Of a stretch of 64,000 bases of DNA, positions 8,950 through 18,054 are shown in pieces. Numbering within the stretch: position 1 is the stretch's first letter; every line of letters starts with the position of its first letter. The position numbers and the translations under genes are program-made. This DNA comes from Mesorhizobium sp. L-2-11 (GTDB lineage: Bacteria; Pseudomonadota; Alphaproteobacteria; Rhizobiales; Rhizobiaceae): positions 124,001 to 188,000 of the forward strand of contig NZ_AP023258.1 of NCBI RefSeq assembly GCF_016756595.1, in the 5' to 3' direction. The notes beneath the pieces were generated by a model that was not told the origin of the DNA, searched no databases, and saw only the letters and a program-made list of their open reading frames with translations.

Positions 8950-9741
8950 CTAATAGCGGCGACGCTTCGCCTTGCTTCTTACCGCGCCCGTACTCAGACC
9001 AGTGACACTGGAGGGATGAGGGGTCAGCGAGCTTGTCAGTGGGTAAACGACCTCACTCTTGTTCGCCGCGCATTTGAACGATTCGATCGGCCAAGTGACG
9101 AGGTCAGGGGAACATGCCTCGTACATTGTCTTCCGCTTGTTCAATCCCCAGAGCCAAGGTTTGGCTGTAAAATCTGCGTTGGTTTTCTCGCCATGCTCTT
9201 CGACGAACAGGCCGCGCGTCTGTGGCGGCTTAGTCTGTGGAACCAAATTGGTCCAGCGTGTATCCCAGGAGAGCACGACGTTCGAGCGCCGCTCCTTCCA
9301 GTCCAGATAGTGATAGTGCCAGCCCATACCGTGCGTTTCTCGTTCCAAATAGTCGCTCCCCTCCTCGATCGTAATGAGGAAATAGACGACCTGCTGGGGC
9401 AATTGAGCCACGAGCGGCACCCGTCGAGTTGGCTCAAGAAAGCCGCCATGGATCTCCCGGATGGGCGCGCGAATTGTCTCGGCAGTGCCGAACGTCCATT
9501 CCTCGTCGGAGAATGCTTCGTTGATCGGCTGCTTGGGGTTCCAGTTCGCATCGGTCAACGCTTCGTTGAGCTGCTGGACTAGTTCGCGGGCGCGCGAGTT
9601 CAGATCCGACTGGACAGGATAGATCTCGGGTAGTTCGCGCCAAGTTATCTTCCCTATCGGCTTGGGCCGATTAGCATGGTCTTGCTCGGAAAGAGTTCGC
9701 GTCAAGCTGATCAGCTGGTCAGCAATAGCCTCAAAGCCCAT
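8950..9741 (-). CDS. Unrecognised 263-aa protein
   Basis: No family recognised. The N-terminal 80 residues are helical; the middle is rich in aromatic residues (GMGWHYHYLDWKER, VLSWDTRWTNLV, KPWLWGLNKRKTMYE), suggesting a compact beta domain. The C-terminus is low in complexity and basic (RSKAKRRRY). No signal peptide or membrane helix. It is convergent with the GNAT gene and sits between the two defence-like modules, so an accessory or defence role is possible but unsupported. Confidence 0.6.
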   Translation of the reverse strand: MGFEAIADQLISLTRTLSEQDHANRPKPIGKITWRELPEIYPVQSDLNSRARELVQQLNEALTDANWNPKQPINEAFSDEEWTFGTAETIRAPIREIHGGFLEPTRRVPLVAQLPQQVVYFLITIEEGSDYLERETHGMGWHYHYLDWKERRSNVVLSWDTRWTNLVPQTKPPQTRGLFVEEHGEKTNADFTAKPWLWGLNKRKTMYEACSPDLVTWPIESFKCAANKSEVVYPLTSSLTPHPSSVTGLSTGAVRSKAKRRRY

Positions 9742-10339
9742 TCGGGGTCCTTCGAAAGATGAGGAGGCGGAAATCAGGAGATGTCGCGAGGACTATCAGC
9801 CGAGTCAGTGCTAAAACAAAAACGCGTGTCGCGAAAGTCTGGTAAGGAAGGTTGGTGGTTTCGGTGCACCTTCAACGCCTCGCGCTGAAATGTGCTCGTG
9901 AACGATAGGCAGGTATTGGGAAGGGCTGAGGCCTGCTTCTACGTCTTGAAGGCGCCGCGAAGCGGTCATCCGCGGCACGAGGAACGAAGGTCAACAACGG
10001 GGTAAGGAATACCGGTTCCGCCGAACGTCGGCTCTCGAGTAACATTTCGACTCGGGAATGGCTGGTTAGGGGTCACGGCCTGCCGTTGGCGGCCGCGAAG
10101 GAAAGAGTAGTGAAAGGGCCGGATCTTCTCTTTGGACGGGTTGTGATCGGGCGACCCCGGCACAGGTCGCCGTTGAGTTCCGCACTGCAATGTTATGCGA
10201 CTTTTGGTCGAACAAGCACCGAACAGCACTACAAAGGCTCCGCTCACATTCTACGGAATCCGAGGCAAGATACAGACCGCTGATGGGTCCGAGGCGGTAC
10301 TCTAACTTGGGACGCGATGTCGGATGAACGTGAACTCTG
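9742..10339. other. Gene-free interval with repeat copy 2
   Basis: Roughly 600 bp without a supportable gene. It carries the second diverged repeat (10078-10208). Short frames here have no coherent protein character. Confidence 0.45.
10078..10208 (+). repeat. Diverged direct repeat, copy 2
   Basis: Matches 5132-5248 in the same orientation, best at CCGGCACAG and TTCCGCACTGCAAT. It precedes the protease-nuclease fusion gene, as copy 1 precedes the TIR-like ATPase gene. Confidence 0.55.
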
Positions 10340-10599
10340 ATGCGGCCGAAGGGCATTTACATTGAGTCCTTCGGCGAGGACGAACCCATCGTCGTTCTTG
10401 TCGGCAAGCTCATGCCAATCGCGGCCATGGCGCAGGTCACTGGTCCCCTCTCGCGGCGGCGCCAGATCATCGCGATCGACCTTGAAGGCCACGGCCATAG
10501 AGCTCTGCAGACACGCCCATGAGCCGCGAAAGGAACGGCGATGATGTTGCCGCGGTCCTGCGCCACCTCGGGATAGCCCAAGCCGCCGTAGGGGTCTAG
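10340..10599 (+). pseudogene. Alpha/beta hydrolase fragment
   Basis: Two frames together spell the start of an alpha/beta hydrolase: YIESFGEDEPIVVLVGKLM, then RRRQIIAIDLEGHGHR, then after a frame change DDVAAVLRHLGIAQAAV. The spacing matches the oxyanion-loop region and GHG motif, but the nucleophile elbow and everything after it are missing. A decayed remnant of an unrelated gene next to the fusion gene. Confidence 0.55.
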
Positions 10600-10679
10600 C
10601 CGACCACCTGCACAACCGTAATATTTTCGTTGTTTCCGTCGATTATAGGTTCCGCATCACTTCTGATTCGGTGGGGCAG

Positions 10680-13451
10680 ATGGCGGATTCAGCACAAGAG
10701 CCAAATCTTTCGTTCGAGCAGCAAATGGCGGTGGAGCGGCCCGACGCCGGCCCCGTGCCCAAGAGCGCTGCGGACTGGGGCATCAAGGATCTGGCCATCC
10801 TGCCTGGTGATGTCCAGAAGACCCGACGCCTTCGCAGCCCGAAGTTCGAAGGTCTGCCGGCCGACGCCAGCACCATGTTCGAGGAGCTGTCCGTCACCCT
10901 GGAACAGGTTGTCGGCTCCAACGATCTGCGCCCGGCCTGGTGGCTGGAGGAGGGGGCAGCTCGCTCGCGCGCCGTCTGCAAGATCGACGCGTCTGGTGTC
11001 GATTACAAAGGGCGCTCCGGCACCTGGAGCGGGTCCGGCTTTCTGGTCGCGCCGGGTATACTGTGCACCAACCATCACGTCCTCAACAGCAAAGAGGTCG
11101 CCGCCCGCAGTCGCGCGCTGTTCGATTTCGCCGCCCTTCCCGACGGGAGTGTGCGACAGGTCTCAACTTTCCGCCTGCGTCCCGATCTCCTTTTCTGGAC
11201 TAGCCCGGTCGTCGCCACTGGCGGCAAGGGCGGTCTCGATGTCACGTTTGTCGCCGTCGAAGGCCAACCCGGCTCGACCTTCGGCAGCATTCCGCTTCTG
11301 CGGCAGGCCTTTGTGGTAGCTGACGAAGACAAGCTGAATGTCATCCAGCACCCAAATGGACGCCTCAAGGAAGTCGCGATCCGCAACAACACGGTGGTGT
11401 TCCAAAACACCCAGGTCATCCAATACGAGTCCGACACCGAGGCGGGCAGTTCGGGCGCGCCGGTGATGAATGACGGTTGGGAGCTCGTGGCGCTTCACCA
11501 TGCGGCGAAAGACAAGTCGAACGAAGGCATCAAGTTCTCCGCGATCGCCGCTGCTCTGGAGCTGGAGGCACAAACCGGCAACGCAGATGCGGCGCGGCTT
11601 CTCGCACTTTTCGCGGGCACGGATGAACTGGCCGGGTTCTTCGGCACCCTCGGTCGCGCGGTTGTCCAGAACGACAGCGGTATGGAGCGGGTCGTCGACG
11701 CCTACAACGGCGAGGATCAGGATCTCGATATCGGCTTCTGGAACATCGAATGGTTCAACAAACGCTGGCAGGACAAGCTCGATTCCGTCGCGCGTATCAT
11801 TGTTGAAATGAACCTCGACGTCTGGGTGTTCGTGGAATCGAGCCTCGAAGCAACCGAGGCTTTGGCCCGGCATTTGGAAACCAGCTATCAGACCAAGTCC
11901 TGGGGTGTGCTCGCCAGCCAGGACGCCGCTTCGGAGCGACAGATCACGACGGTAATGTGGAACAAGAGCTCGGTCGGGGTGGCGGCGAAAACCTGGCCTG
12001 AGAAAGTCGAGCGCTGGTTCCAGGTCGACAGCCGTCAATTCGATGATCTCGGCCTCGAAGCGGTCCACGGCAAGGTGTTCGACCGCTATCCGGCGCTGTA
12101 CGAGGTGACGGCCAAGATTCACGGCACGGATTCGACGTTTAACCTCGTCCCCATCCATCTGAAGGCCAAGGACGAGGGCAGCCTGCGCCGGCAGATGGCG
12201 GCGCGCCTGCTCGCCGAAGCGGTCGCAGAGCTCGCCCAAGACCCCGGCTTCGACAACGACTGGATCATCGGCGGCGACGCCAATGCGACCCTGGCATCCG
12301 GAGACCTCGACGCGCTGACCTCCGTCGGCCTGACCGCGCTCACCGCGCAAGATGCTTCGGACAAGCAGATCACCTACGTCAAGGCGCCCTTCAAGTCGCT
12401 GATCGACCATGTCTTCATCTCGCCCAATCTCGTGCCGGATGGCCGCGATTTAATGATTGTCGCGCTCGACCGAACCATCGACCGATTCCTGGAAGTATCA
12501 GATCACCGCCCGATCCTCTTGCGTCTGGCCGCCACAGCGTCAGCGGATGCCGCGCCGTCTGTCGGTCAGCCATTGACCGAAGACGAGGTGCGGCGCCTGT
12601 CGCGCGGTCTGCGCCGGCGCAACGAGCCGGTGACCGGGGCTCCGACACTGGCGGAAGCTCGGGCACGGCTTGCCGACAGGAGCACCTACTATGACGCCGC
12701 CGCCGACGCGGTCGTCCGCGAGGCCTATTGGACCGGGATTTCGGCGGGTACGGCGGGCTTCACCCAAACAGTGGCCGGGACTCTGAAGCAAACCCACACC
12801 ACGCCCTTAAACTACGAGCCTTCAAAGCACGTCTATCCGTGGGTCGACGTCCGTCCGAATGCGATGGTACAGAGCATCTATTCCGGCTTCGAAGCCACAC
12901 CCGAATACTTCATCCAAGCCGACGCCGAAGTGGAGCGGCTGCGGACCGAGGCGCGCGAGGCGCTTCTGGAGCGCGGCGTGCTGGAATCCACGGAAATGGA
13001 AGCAATGCTGGAAGCGCAGTTCCAGTACAATTGCGAGCATGTCGTGCCGCAAAGCTGGTTCAGCAAGAAGGAGCCGATGCGAGGCGACCTTCACCATCTC
13101 TTCTCGTGCGAGCCGCGCTGCAACAGCTTCCGCTCGAACTACCCGCTGGTCCAGCACGAGTTCGAAAGAACGATGCAGGATTGCGGGCGGGTCGAAGACG
13201 ACGCCTTCGAGCCCAAAGGTGGGAAGGGCGCAGTTGCGCGGGCGACGCTCTATTTCATGCTCCGATATGCCGGCTATGTCGGCAGGCGCTATGCCGGCCA
13301 GCGGCTGAAAACGCTTTTGGCTTGGCATGAACAATTTGCCCCCGACGAGTGGGAAAAACATCGAAATGCGGCGATCTACGTCCTTCAAGGCAATCGGAAT
13401 CCGTTGATCGATTTCCCCGAGTGGGCCCTGCGCCTGCAGTTCGAAGGCTGA
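10680..13451 (+). CDS. Trypsin-like protease / EEP nuclease / EndoI nuclease fusion
   Basis: 923-aa cytosolic protein (no signal peptide) with three enzymatic domains. Domain 1, residues about 95-300, is a trypsin-like protease: GSGFLVAPGILCTNHHV (His132), GGLDVTFV (Asp187), EAGSSGAP (Ser258). Domain 2, about 350-615, is an endonuclease/exonuclease/phosphatase fold: DIGFWNIEWF, IIGGDANA (near 530), SDHRPIL (near 607). Domain 3, about 680-920, is an endonuclease I-type His-Me nuclease: CEHVVPQSWF (near 786), GDLHHLFSCEPRCN and RSNYPL. All visible catalytic residues are present. ATG at 10680 chosen after GGTGGGG; GTG at 10671 is the alternative. It is convergent with a UvrD-like helicase. A protease that could release two nucleases suggests an immune effector; that role is inference. 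Confidence 0.85.
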   Translation: MADSAQEPNLSFEQQMAVERPDAGPVPKSAADWGIKDLAILPGDVQKTRRLRSPKFEGLPADASTMFEELSVTLEQVVGSNDLRPAWWLEEGAARSRAVCKIDASGVDYKGRSGTWSGSGFLVAPGILCTNHHVLNSKEVAARSRALFDFAALPDGSVRQVSTFRLRPDLLFWTSPVVATGGKGGLDVTFVAVEGQPGSTFGSIPLLRQAFVVADEDKLNVIQHPNGRLKEVAIRNNTVVFQNTQVIQYESDTEAGSSGAPVMNDGWELVALHHAAKDKSNEGIKFSAIAAALELEAQTGNADAARLLALFAGTDELAGFFGTLGRAVVQNDSGMERVVDAYNGEDQDLDIGFWNIEWFNKRWQDKLDSVARIIVEMNLDVWVFVESSLEATEALARHLETSYQTKSWGVLASQDAASERQITTVMWNKSSVGVAAKTWPEKVERWFQVDSRQFDDLGLEAVHGKVFDRYPALYEVTAKIHGTDSTFNLVPIHLKAKDEGSLRRQMAARLLAEAVAELAQDPGFDNDWIIGGDANATLASGDLDALTSVGLTALTAQDASDKQITYVKAPFKSLIDHVFISPNLVPDGRDLMIVALDRTIDRFLEVSDHRPILLRLAATASADAAPSVGQPLTEDEVRRLSRGLRRRNEPVTGAPTLAEARARLADRSTYYDAAADAVVREAYWTGISAGTAGFTQTVAGTLKQTHTTPLNYEPSKHVYPWVDVRPNAMVQSIYSGFEATPEYFIQADAEVERLRTEAREALLERGVLESTEMEAMLEAQFQYNCEHVVPQSWFSKKEPMRGDLHHLFSCEPRCNSFRSNYPLVQHEFERTMQDCGRVEDDAFEPKGGKGAVARATLYFMLRYAGYVGRRYAGQRLKTLLAWHEQFAPDEWEKHRNAAIYVLQGNRNPLIDFPEWALRLQFEG

Positions 13452-13567
13452 CGAAATCGATCATGTCGGAGAGCAAGCGCGCTTGGGAAACGGCTGGGAC
13501 AAGTGTCAACTGCCAAGTGACCGCGGTGCTCCTGACGTCAGGCGCGCCTATGTAGGCGAGCCGTCGA

Positions 13568-16324
13568 TTACGCCCGAACACCTTCGCTGTGCGTGCAATC
13601 AGGGAACTGATTGCATCCGTGAAACACCGTCCCGTTCCTGTTGCGCTTCCCGACCATCTGGCCCACCAGACAAACGGGGCATTGACGCAAGACAGCGCCT
13701 TCGATCGTCTCGTAGCGCACCTCATCCCCGGCTATCTCGCAAAGTTCCCGGATATAGCGGGACGGCTGGCGGCTGTTGGTGATGAGATATACGCCCCGGC
13801 TGGCGCGCGTGAGCGCGACGTAGAACAGGCGTCGTTCTTCAGCATAGGCGAAGGTTTCAGGCTGGGGAATGACCAGGTTGAGCAGTTCATCGTCCTCGAT
13901 GCGGCTCGGCACGCCATAATCGCCTTCACTCACATCAAGCAGAACCGTGTAGTCCGCCTCAAGCCCTTTGGCCCGGTGAAAGGACTGGCCCAAAACCTCG
14001 ATATTGGCGAAGGAGGGTGGGATCCCGCCGAACGGATCGAGCAGATTGTACCGCCATAGAACCAGCACTTTGAGTTTGGCGTCTGGTTCGCTGCGCCACT
14101 GCTCGGCGATGCTCCCCAGGGCGATGTCGAGCCGTTCGAGAAGACGATGGCAAGCCTGGGCGAATTCGGGCCTGCCGCGTTCGTCATCAATGGGAATGAC
14201 CCGAATTGACCGCGGAATGGCAGGCCGTGTCGAACGAACCGATTTCGTGATCTGTTCGGGATTACGCTGGACGAATGTCGCGGCCGTCTCGGCAATGAGC
14301 TGATTGCAGCGATAGGTCTGTTCCAGGCGTCCCTGCCAGCTTGCCCCGAAATTGGCCTCGAACTGCGTGAAGATCGTGATGTCCGATCCGGCAAAGCGAT
14401 AGATCGACTGCCAGTCGTCTCCGACTGCGAACACTTTGCTGAACGCCTTCTGCTGCTTGAGCGCCTTGATGAGGTTGGCGCGCGGCTCGGAAATGTCCTG
14501 AAACTCGTCGACGAGGATCAGGGAATAGGGACTCTGATATTGCCCGGTCTCGACCAGCCGGACCGCGTCGGCGATCATTGAATCGAAGTCGATCCGCCGG
14601 GATTCTTCGAGTTTTTGCGAATAGCCCTTCGTGATCATCCACACGACGCGCGCATAGAGCTTCGCGCGCTGCTTGTCGTGCAGGGTCTTGGCGCGCTCGA
14701 GCAGCATATCGAGCGTCAGATGGCTGGCGCGAATATGCTTGATGCAGGTGGATATGAGCTTGTGATAGTGCTTGATGACCACAGGCTCGATCGCCTCGGT
14801 GATTTCGGCATAGCTCTTGCGCTCGAAAGGAACCGCGCGCCGCGCCAGTTCTGCCTCAAGTGTGCTGAGCAGGGTCTCGTCGCTGGCCTGGGCTGAAGTC
14901 GTCTCGAAGAAATCGATCTCTTTGCGGCGATAGGCCTGACGTTTGCTCTCGGCGTGCTGGACATAATCCGTAAAGGGTGAGGTCCCATCGGCGTTGAGCG
15001 CGAAATGCTCATGTACCGTGTCGGTCAGCGGATAGTAGAAGTCGGGATGCAGATGGCGGACCGTCCCGTCATCGTCCTCGACCGCAATCTGCCGTTCATA
15101 ATCGAATGCGACGGAATGCAGCCAGAGCCAGTTGACGACCTTCTGCTCCTGCAGCGATTTGACGATTACGCCGGCAAGCGAGCCAATTGTGGCCTCGCCC
15201 TTCCTGAGACGGTCCGACACATAGCGACGGTAGTCAGCCTCCGTGTCGAAGACCTCGTCCGGGATGTCCGCTTTGGGATGCACCACGAGCAGGTCGCACC
15301 ACAATCGCGCGAATTCCGGATCGGTCTCGACAAGGCTCTGGATGATCTCTTCGATGACCCTGGCTTCGCCGGCGGGATGATCCACCCAGTTGGCAAGCTG
15401 GGGCGGGCGCCCCTCGACGTCCTCGATGATGCCGCGTCCAAGCGCATGAAACGTCGTGACGCGGCATTTCAGCGCGCTTTCCTCGACCTGTAGCTGTCGT
15501 GCGATCCTGGTCCTGAGTTCATCGGCTGCGCTCTTATTGAAGGCCAGAAGCAGGATATCATCGGGCCGGTAGAGCTGCTTTTCCAGGACATAGGCCACCT
15601 TGCCGACCATGGTCGCGGATTTGCCCGACCCGGCCGAGGCGACGAGCAGATTGTTATCCTCCAGACGGATACAGGCTTCGCGTTGCTGATCGGAAAAGGA
15701 GCGCCCGTCGAGATCGTCGAAAAATGGCTGGAATTTGCGCAACTCCGCGGCAACGAACGCTTCATTATAGGCGTGGCGAACGCCCGGATCGGTCAGCATG
15801 GCGAACGAAGCCGGCAGGGAGGCCTTGAGCCCGGCCGGCATCAATTGTGGATCCAGAAGCGGGTGAGAAAGTGCGGCAGCGGCGCTGCCGGGCACGCTGG
15901 CGATGGCCCGGCCGAGATCGGCCTGCGCGAGATACTGTCTGCTGCCTTCGGTGATCTCCCGAAGCCTGGCATCCACATCGAGCAAATGATCCGTCTCTGT
16001 GCCGATGAGGTCGAAGAGATGGGTGTTGATGAACGCATGAAGGTCTGCGGCCAGTTGCTCGGACGCGTCCCCCGACAGACCCGACAGATTGTCCGTTCTG
16101 CCGCGTGCGCGGATTTCGACGGTATGCCACAGCAGCGCCTTGCTGGTCGAAATCGACACGATATCGAGGCAGCTGAGATCAACATCGCCACCCTGGCTCA
16201 GCCGAATGTGCCCCGACAGCCTGGGGTCCAGGGTCAGCTTCCATTTTCCGGAAGGAAACATCCGCGCAAGGAAACCAGGGCGGTATGTGCGCCCACGGCC
16301 AGATAGCAATTTACTCAGTGCCAC
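13568..16324 (-). CDS. UvrD/HelD-like superfamily 1 DNA helicase with zinc ribbon
   Basis: 918-aa ATP-dependent helicase. An N-terminal 190-residue region resembles the HelD-type extension. SF1 motifs are then visible: SFSDQQREACI (Q motif), SAGSGKSATM (Walker A, near residue 230), TTFHALG (Ia/Ib), LILVDEFQDIS (Walker B), FAVGDDWQSIYRFAG (III), QTYRCN (IV), and YVALTRAS (VI). The C-terminus carries CPVC and a matching GCNQFPDC, a topoisomerase-type zinc ribbon. It converges on the protease-nuclease fusion with 116 bp between stop codons, so the two are not an operon but may travel together. It could act in DNA repair or in defence. Confidence 0.85.
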   Translation of the reverse strand: MALSKLLSGRGRTYRPGFLARMFPSGKWKLTLDPRLSGHIRLSQGGDVDLSCLDIVSISTSKALLWHTVEIRARGRTDNLSGLSGDASEQLAADLHAFINTHLFDLIGTETDHLLDVDARLREITEGSRQYLAQADLGRAIASVPGSAAAALSHPLLDPQLMPAGLKASLPASFAMLTDPGVRHAYNEAFVAAELRKFQPFFDDLDGRSFSDQQREACIRLEDNNLLVASAGSGKSATMVGKVAYVLEKQLYRPDDILLLAFNKSAADELRTRIARQLQVEESALKCRVTTFHALGRGIIEDVEGRPPQLANWVDHPAGEARVIEEIIQSLVETDPEFARLWCDLLVVHPKADIPDEVFDTEADYRRYVSDRLRKGEATIGSLAGVIVKSLQEQKVVNWLWLHSVAFDYERQIAVEDDDGTVRHLHPDFYYPLTDTVHEHFALNADGTSPFTDYVQHAESKRQAYRRKEIDFFETTSAQASDETLLSTLEAELARRAVPFERKSYAEITEAIEPVVIKHYHKLISTCIKHIRASHLTLDMLLERAKTLHDKQRAKLYARVVWMITKGYSQKLEESRRIDFDSMIADAVRLVETGQYQSPYSLILVDEFQDISEPRANLIKALKQQKAFSKVFAVGDDWQSIYRFAGSDITIFTQFEANFGASWQGRLEQTYRCNQLIAETAATFVQRNPEQITKSVRSTRPAIPRSIRVIPIDDERGRPEFAQACHRLLERLDIALGSIAEQWRSEPDAKLKVLVLWRYNLLDPFGGIPPSFANIEVLGQSFHRAKGLEADYTVLLDVSEGDYGVPSRIEDDELLNLVIPQPETFAYAEERRLFYVALTRASRGVYLITNSRQPSRYIRELCEIAGDEVRYETIEGAVLRQCPVCLVGQMVGKRNRNGTVFHGCNQFPDCTHSEGVRA

Positions 16325-17380
16325 ATTCGATATGTCCAGTAAATCAGGGCTCCCAAGGAGCTGATTATCATCAACATATTGAGATGTTCCAAATCATCGC
16401 GGGCAACAGCAATCAAATGTTCGCGGCCACAGTTCTGTCCCGGGGTCTCGGGTCATCCTGGCATACGCCAGTCAGTGAGCTGCTTCGATTGTGTGTCAGA
16501 ACATCGTCAGGCTGCGGTCCCACGCGTCATATTGGTTGTGAGTTGATAGACGCCGCTTGGAGGTGAGCAAATGGTTCGAGATTGTTCACAAGCCCTTGCG
16601 AGCCCTAGTGTGTTATGCATGGTAAGCTGGCGGCTGAACGAGATCACCGCCGAGCAGGTGGGCGCCGGGACCACTCTCGAGGTTTACATCGCCGTTCCGC
16701 CGGCGCTGGAGTGGAACGGGCTCCCGGCCAACGGCCGCCGGCCTCGAGGCAGAGCTCGTCGAGATGATCCGACCGCCTTGGAACAAGATGGGGGTAGAGG
16801 CATGATGAAGCGTTGGCAGCGTGTCTCCATGGACGCGAGCGCCGAGGACGGGATCACGATCATCGCATCACGCGCGGCCGCAAGGGCGACGGCATGGCGA
16901 TGGCAGAAGTGCAGCAGCTTCTTGGTGCCATAAGAGGCTGGACGGCTGACCCAGCGCCGGGGCCTTTTAGAGCTGGGGCCGTTCGGGCAGCCCGGGCGAG
17001 GCGGTCGCCGTCTCGCCAATGGTCGGGAGCTGGCCCTGAACCGGTGCAGTGCTAGTGCAAACGTCCCGCCTTCTCAGAAGCCCAACTCCATCGCGGGCAT
17101 ACGAAAAGTCATCGAGGACGCCCTGCGATCGGCAGGGTTGATGCACTAGCGTCGCCGAAACAACACCACTTTCAGGACCACCTTATGGTCAGCAAAAATT
17201 CGATATCGTGCCAAGCCTGTAGGTCTGGCATGGATTTCGTCCAGGTTCGGCAGGTGCCAGCAAGACATTTGTTGCCTTTTCGAGAATGATCGGCATTCTC
17301 GCCACGGATTCGGCAGGCCGGGCTTGGCCGGACCATCCGGACGATTTCTTTCAAGACCGTTGGTGAACTGAGGGAAGCTC
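16325..17380. other. Debris region with little coding content
   Basis: About 1 kb with no intact gene. It includes a GIY-YIG-like fragment (16733-16805) and, near 17055-17148 on the plus strand, an isolated C-terminal-looking stretch (SIAGIRKVIEDALRSAGLMH then stop) that I cannot assign. The rest shows nothing I can support. Confidence 0.4.
16733..16805 (+). pseudogene. GIY-YIG nuclease C-terminal fragment
   Basis: One frame reads GLEAELVEMIRPPWNKMGVEA then stop at 16803-16805. The pattern L-I-x-x-x-x-P-P-W-N-x-x-G is the end of GIY-YIG domain proteins. Upstream homology is scrambled, so only a relic remains. Confidence 0.35.
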
Positions 17381-17653
17381 TTGGCGGGCGATTTGGACAC
17401 GAAGCGTTGGAAGAGCTATGTCCGTGTGGAACTGGGCGGGCGCGACAATAGGATCAATATCCCTTCCACCCGAGCGGCGGCCGAGTGTCTTCTGCGCAGC
17501 TGGCCGACGGAGTGGGGGCCGCGCCACAAGCAGGCCCGCGAAGCCTGCATCGCGGTCCTGAAGGGCGAGCAGCCGCCCGAATTTGCGCGGCAGGCTTTCG
17601 TCGAGGCCGCCCGCGAGGCCGGAATACTGGTCGTGGGCGTTTTTCCCGGCTGA
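17381..17653 (+). CDS. DUF982 domain protein
   Basis: 90-aa protein matching the DUF982 pattern common in rhizobia: VELGGRDNRINIPSTRAAAE, LLRSWPTEWG, HKQAREACIAVLKGE, and the terminal AFVEAAREAGILV. Function of the family is unknown; it is usually a small cytosolic protein present in several copies per genome. The TTG at 17381 follows AGGGAAG; no in-frame ATG occurs before the conserved region. It stands alone between gene debris on both sides. Confidence 0.8.
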   Translation: MAGDLDTKRWKSYVRVELGGRDNRINIPSTRAAAECLLRSWPTEWGPRHKQAREACIAVLKGEQPPEFARQAFVEAAREAGILVVGVFPG

Positions 17654-17746
17654 CGCGTCGAACGAAGCGTTCGCGAGGCAATCGCACGTCGATAGCGAGG
17701 GCTAAACGTCTTGGAACCTGCGCAAGCGTAGTGGCTGAGCTTGAAA

Positions 17747-17860
17747 TATGCGAACTCGGCATAGGCGTTGCCGCATATCGGCCCGAGCTCCTATGGCTCG
17801 GAGAGCGGCATCGAAGGCCTCGACGCCTATCTGAGGACGAATTTCGTGGCCGAGATGTGA
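17747..17860 (+). pseudogene. Aldehyde dehydrogenase C-terminal remnant
   Basis: The frame ending at TGA 17858-17860 reads ALPHIGPSSYGSESGIEGL and then DAYLRTNFVAEM, the characteristic end of NAD-dependent aldehyde dehydrogenases of the succinate-semialdehyde group. An in-frame stop lies near 17761-17763 and nothing upstream matches, so this is the last part of a lost gene. Confidence 0.55.
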
Positions 17861-18054
17861 GGCCCTCGCCGCGCCAGGCTGCCTTTCGCGGAGGATCGCG
17901 ACGACCAATGGCTGCACGCCTTTCAGGCATAGTGCGATGCCGCCATTGGCCCCTTGAACGGTCAAGTCGGACACGCGTAACATCGCCATCTGAATTGAGT
18001 CTGCTTCATTCGTCCGGGCTAATGTCCGGATTGGTCTGGGTATTTCCCTTGCGT

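Noticed and set aside
11163..12410. 415-codon leftward frame inside the protease-nuclease gene
   Set aside because: Antisense to well-conserved catalytic domains; composition is typical of a GC-rich shadow frame and no family pattern is visible.
17485..18054. 190-codon N-terminal extension of the first ABC exporter subunit
   Set aside because: Reads out of frame through DUF982 and the aldehyde dehydrogenase relic; exporter homology begins only after 18055.
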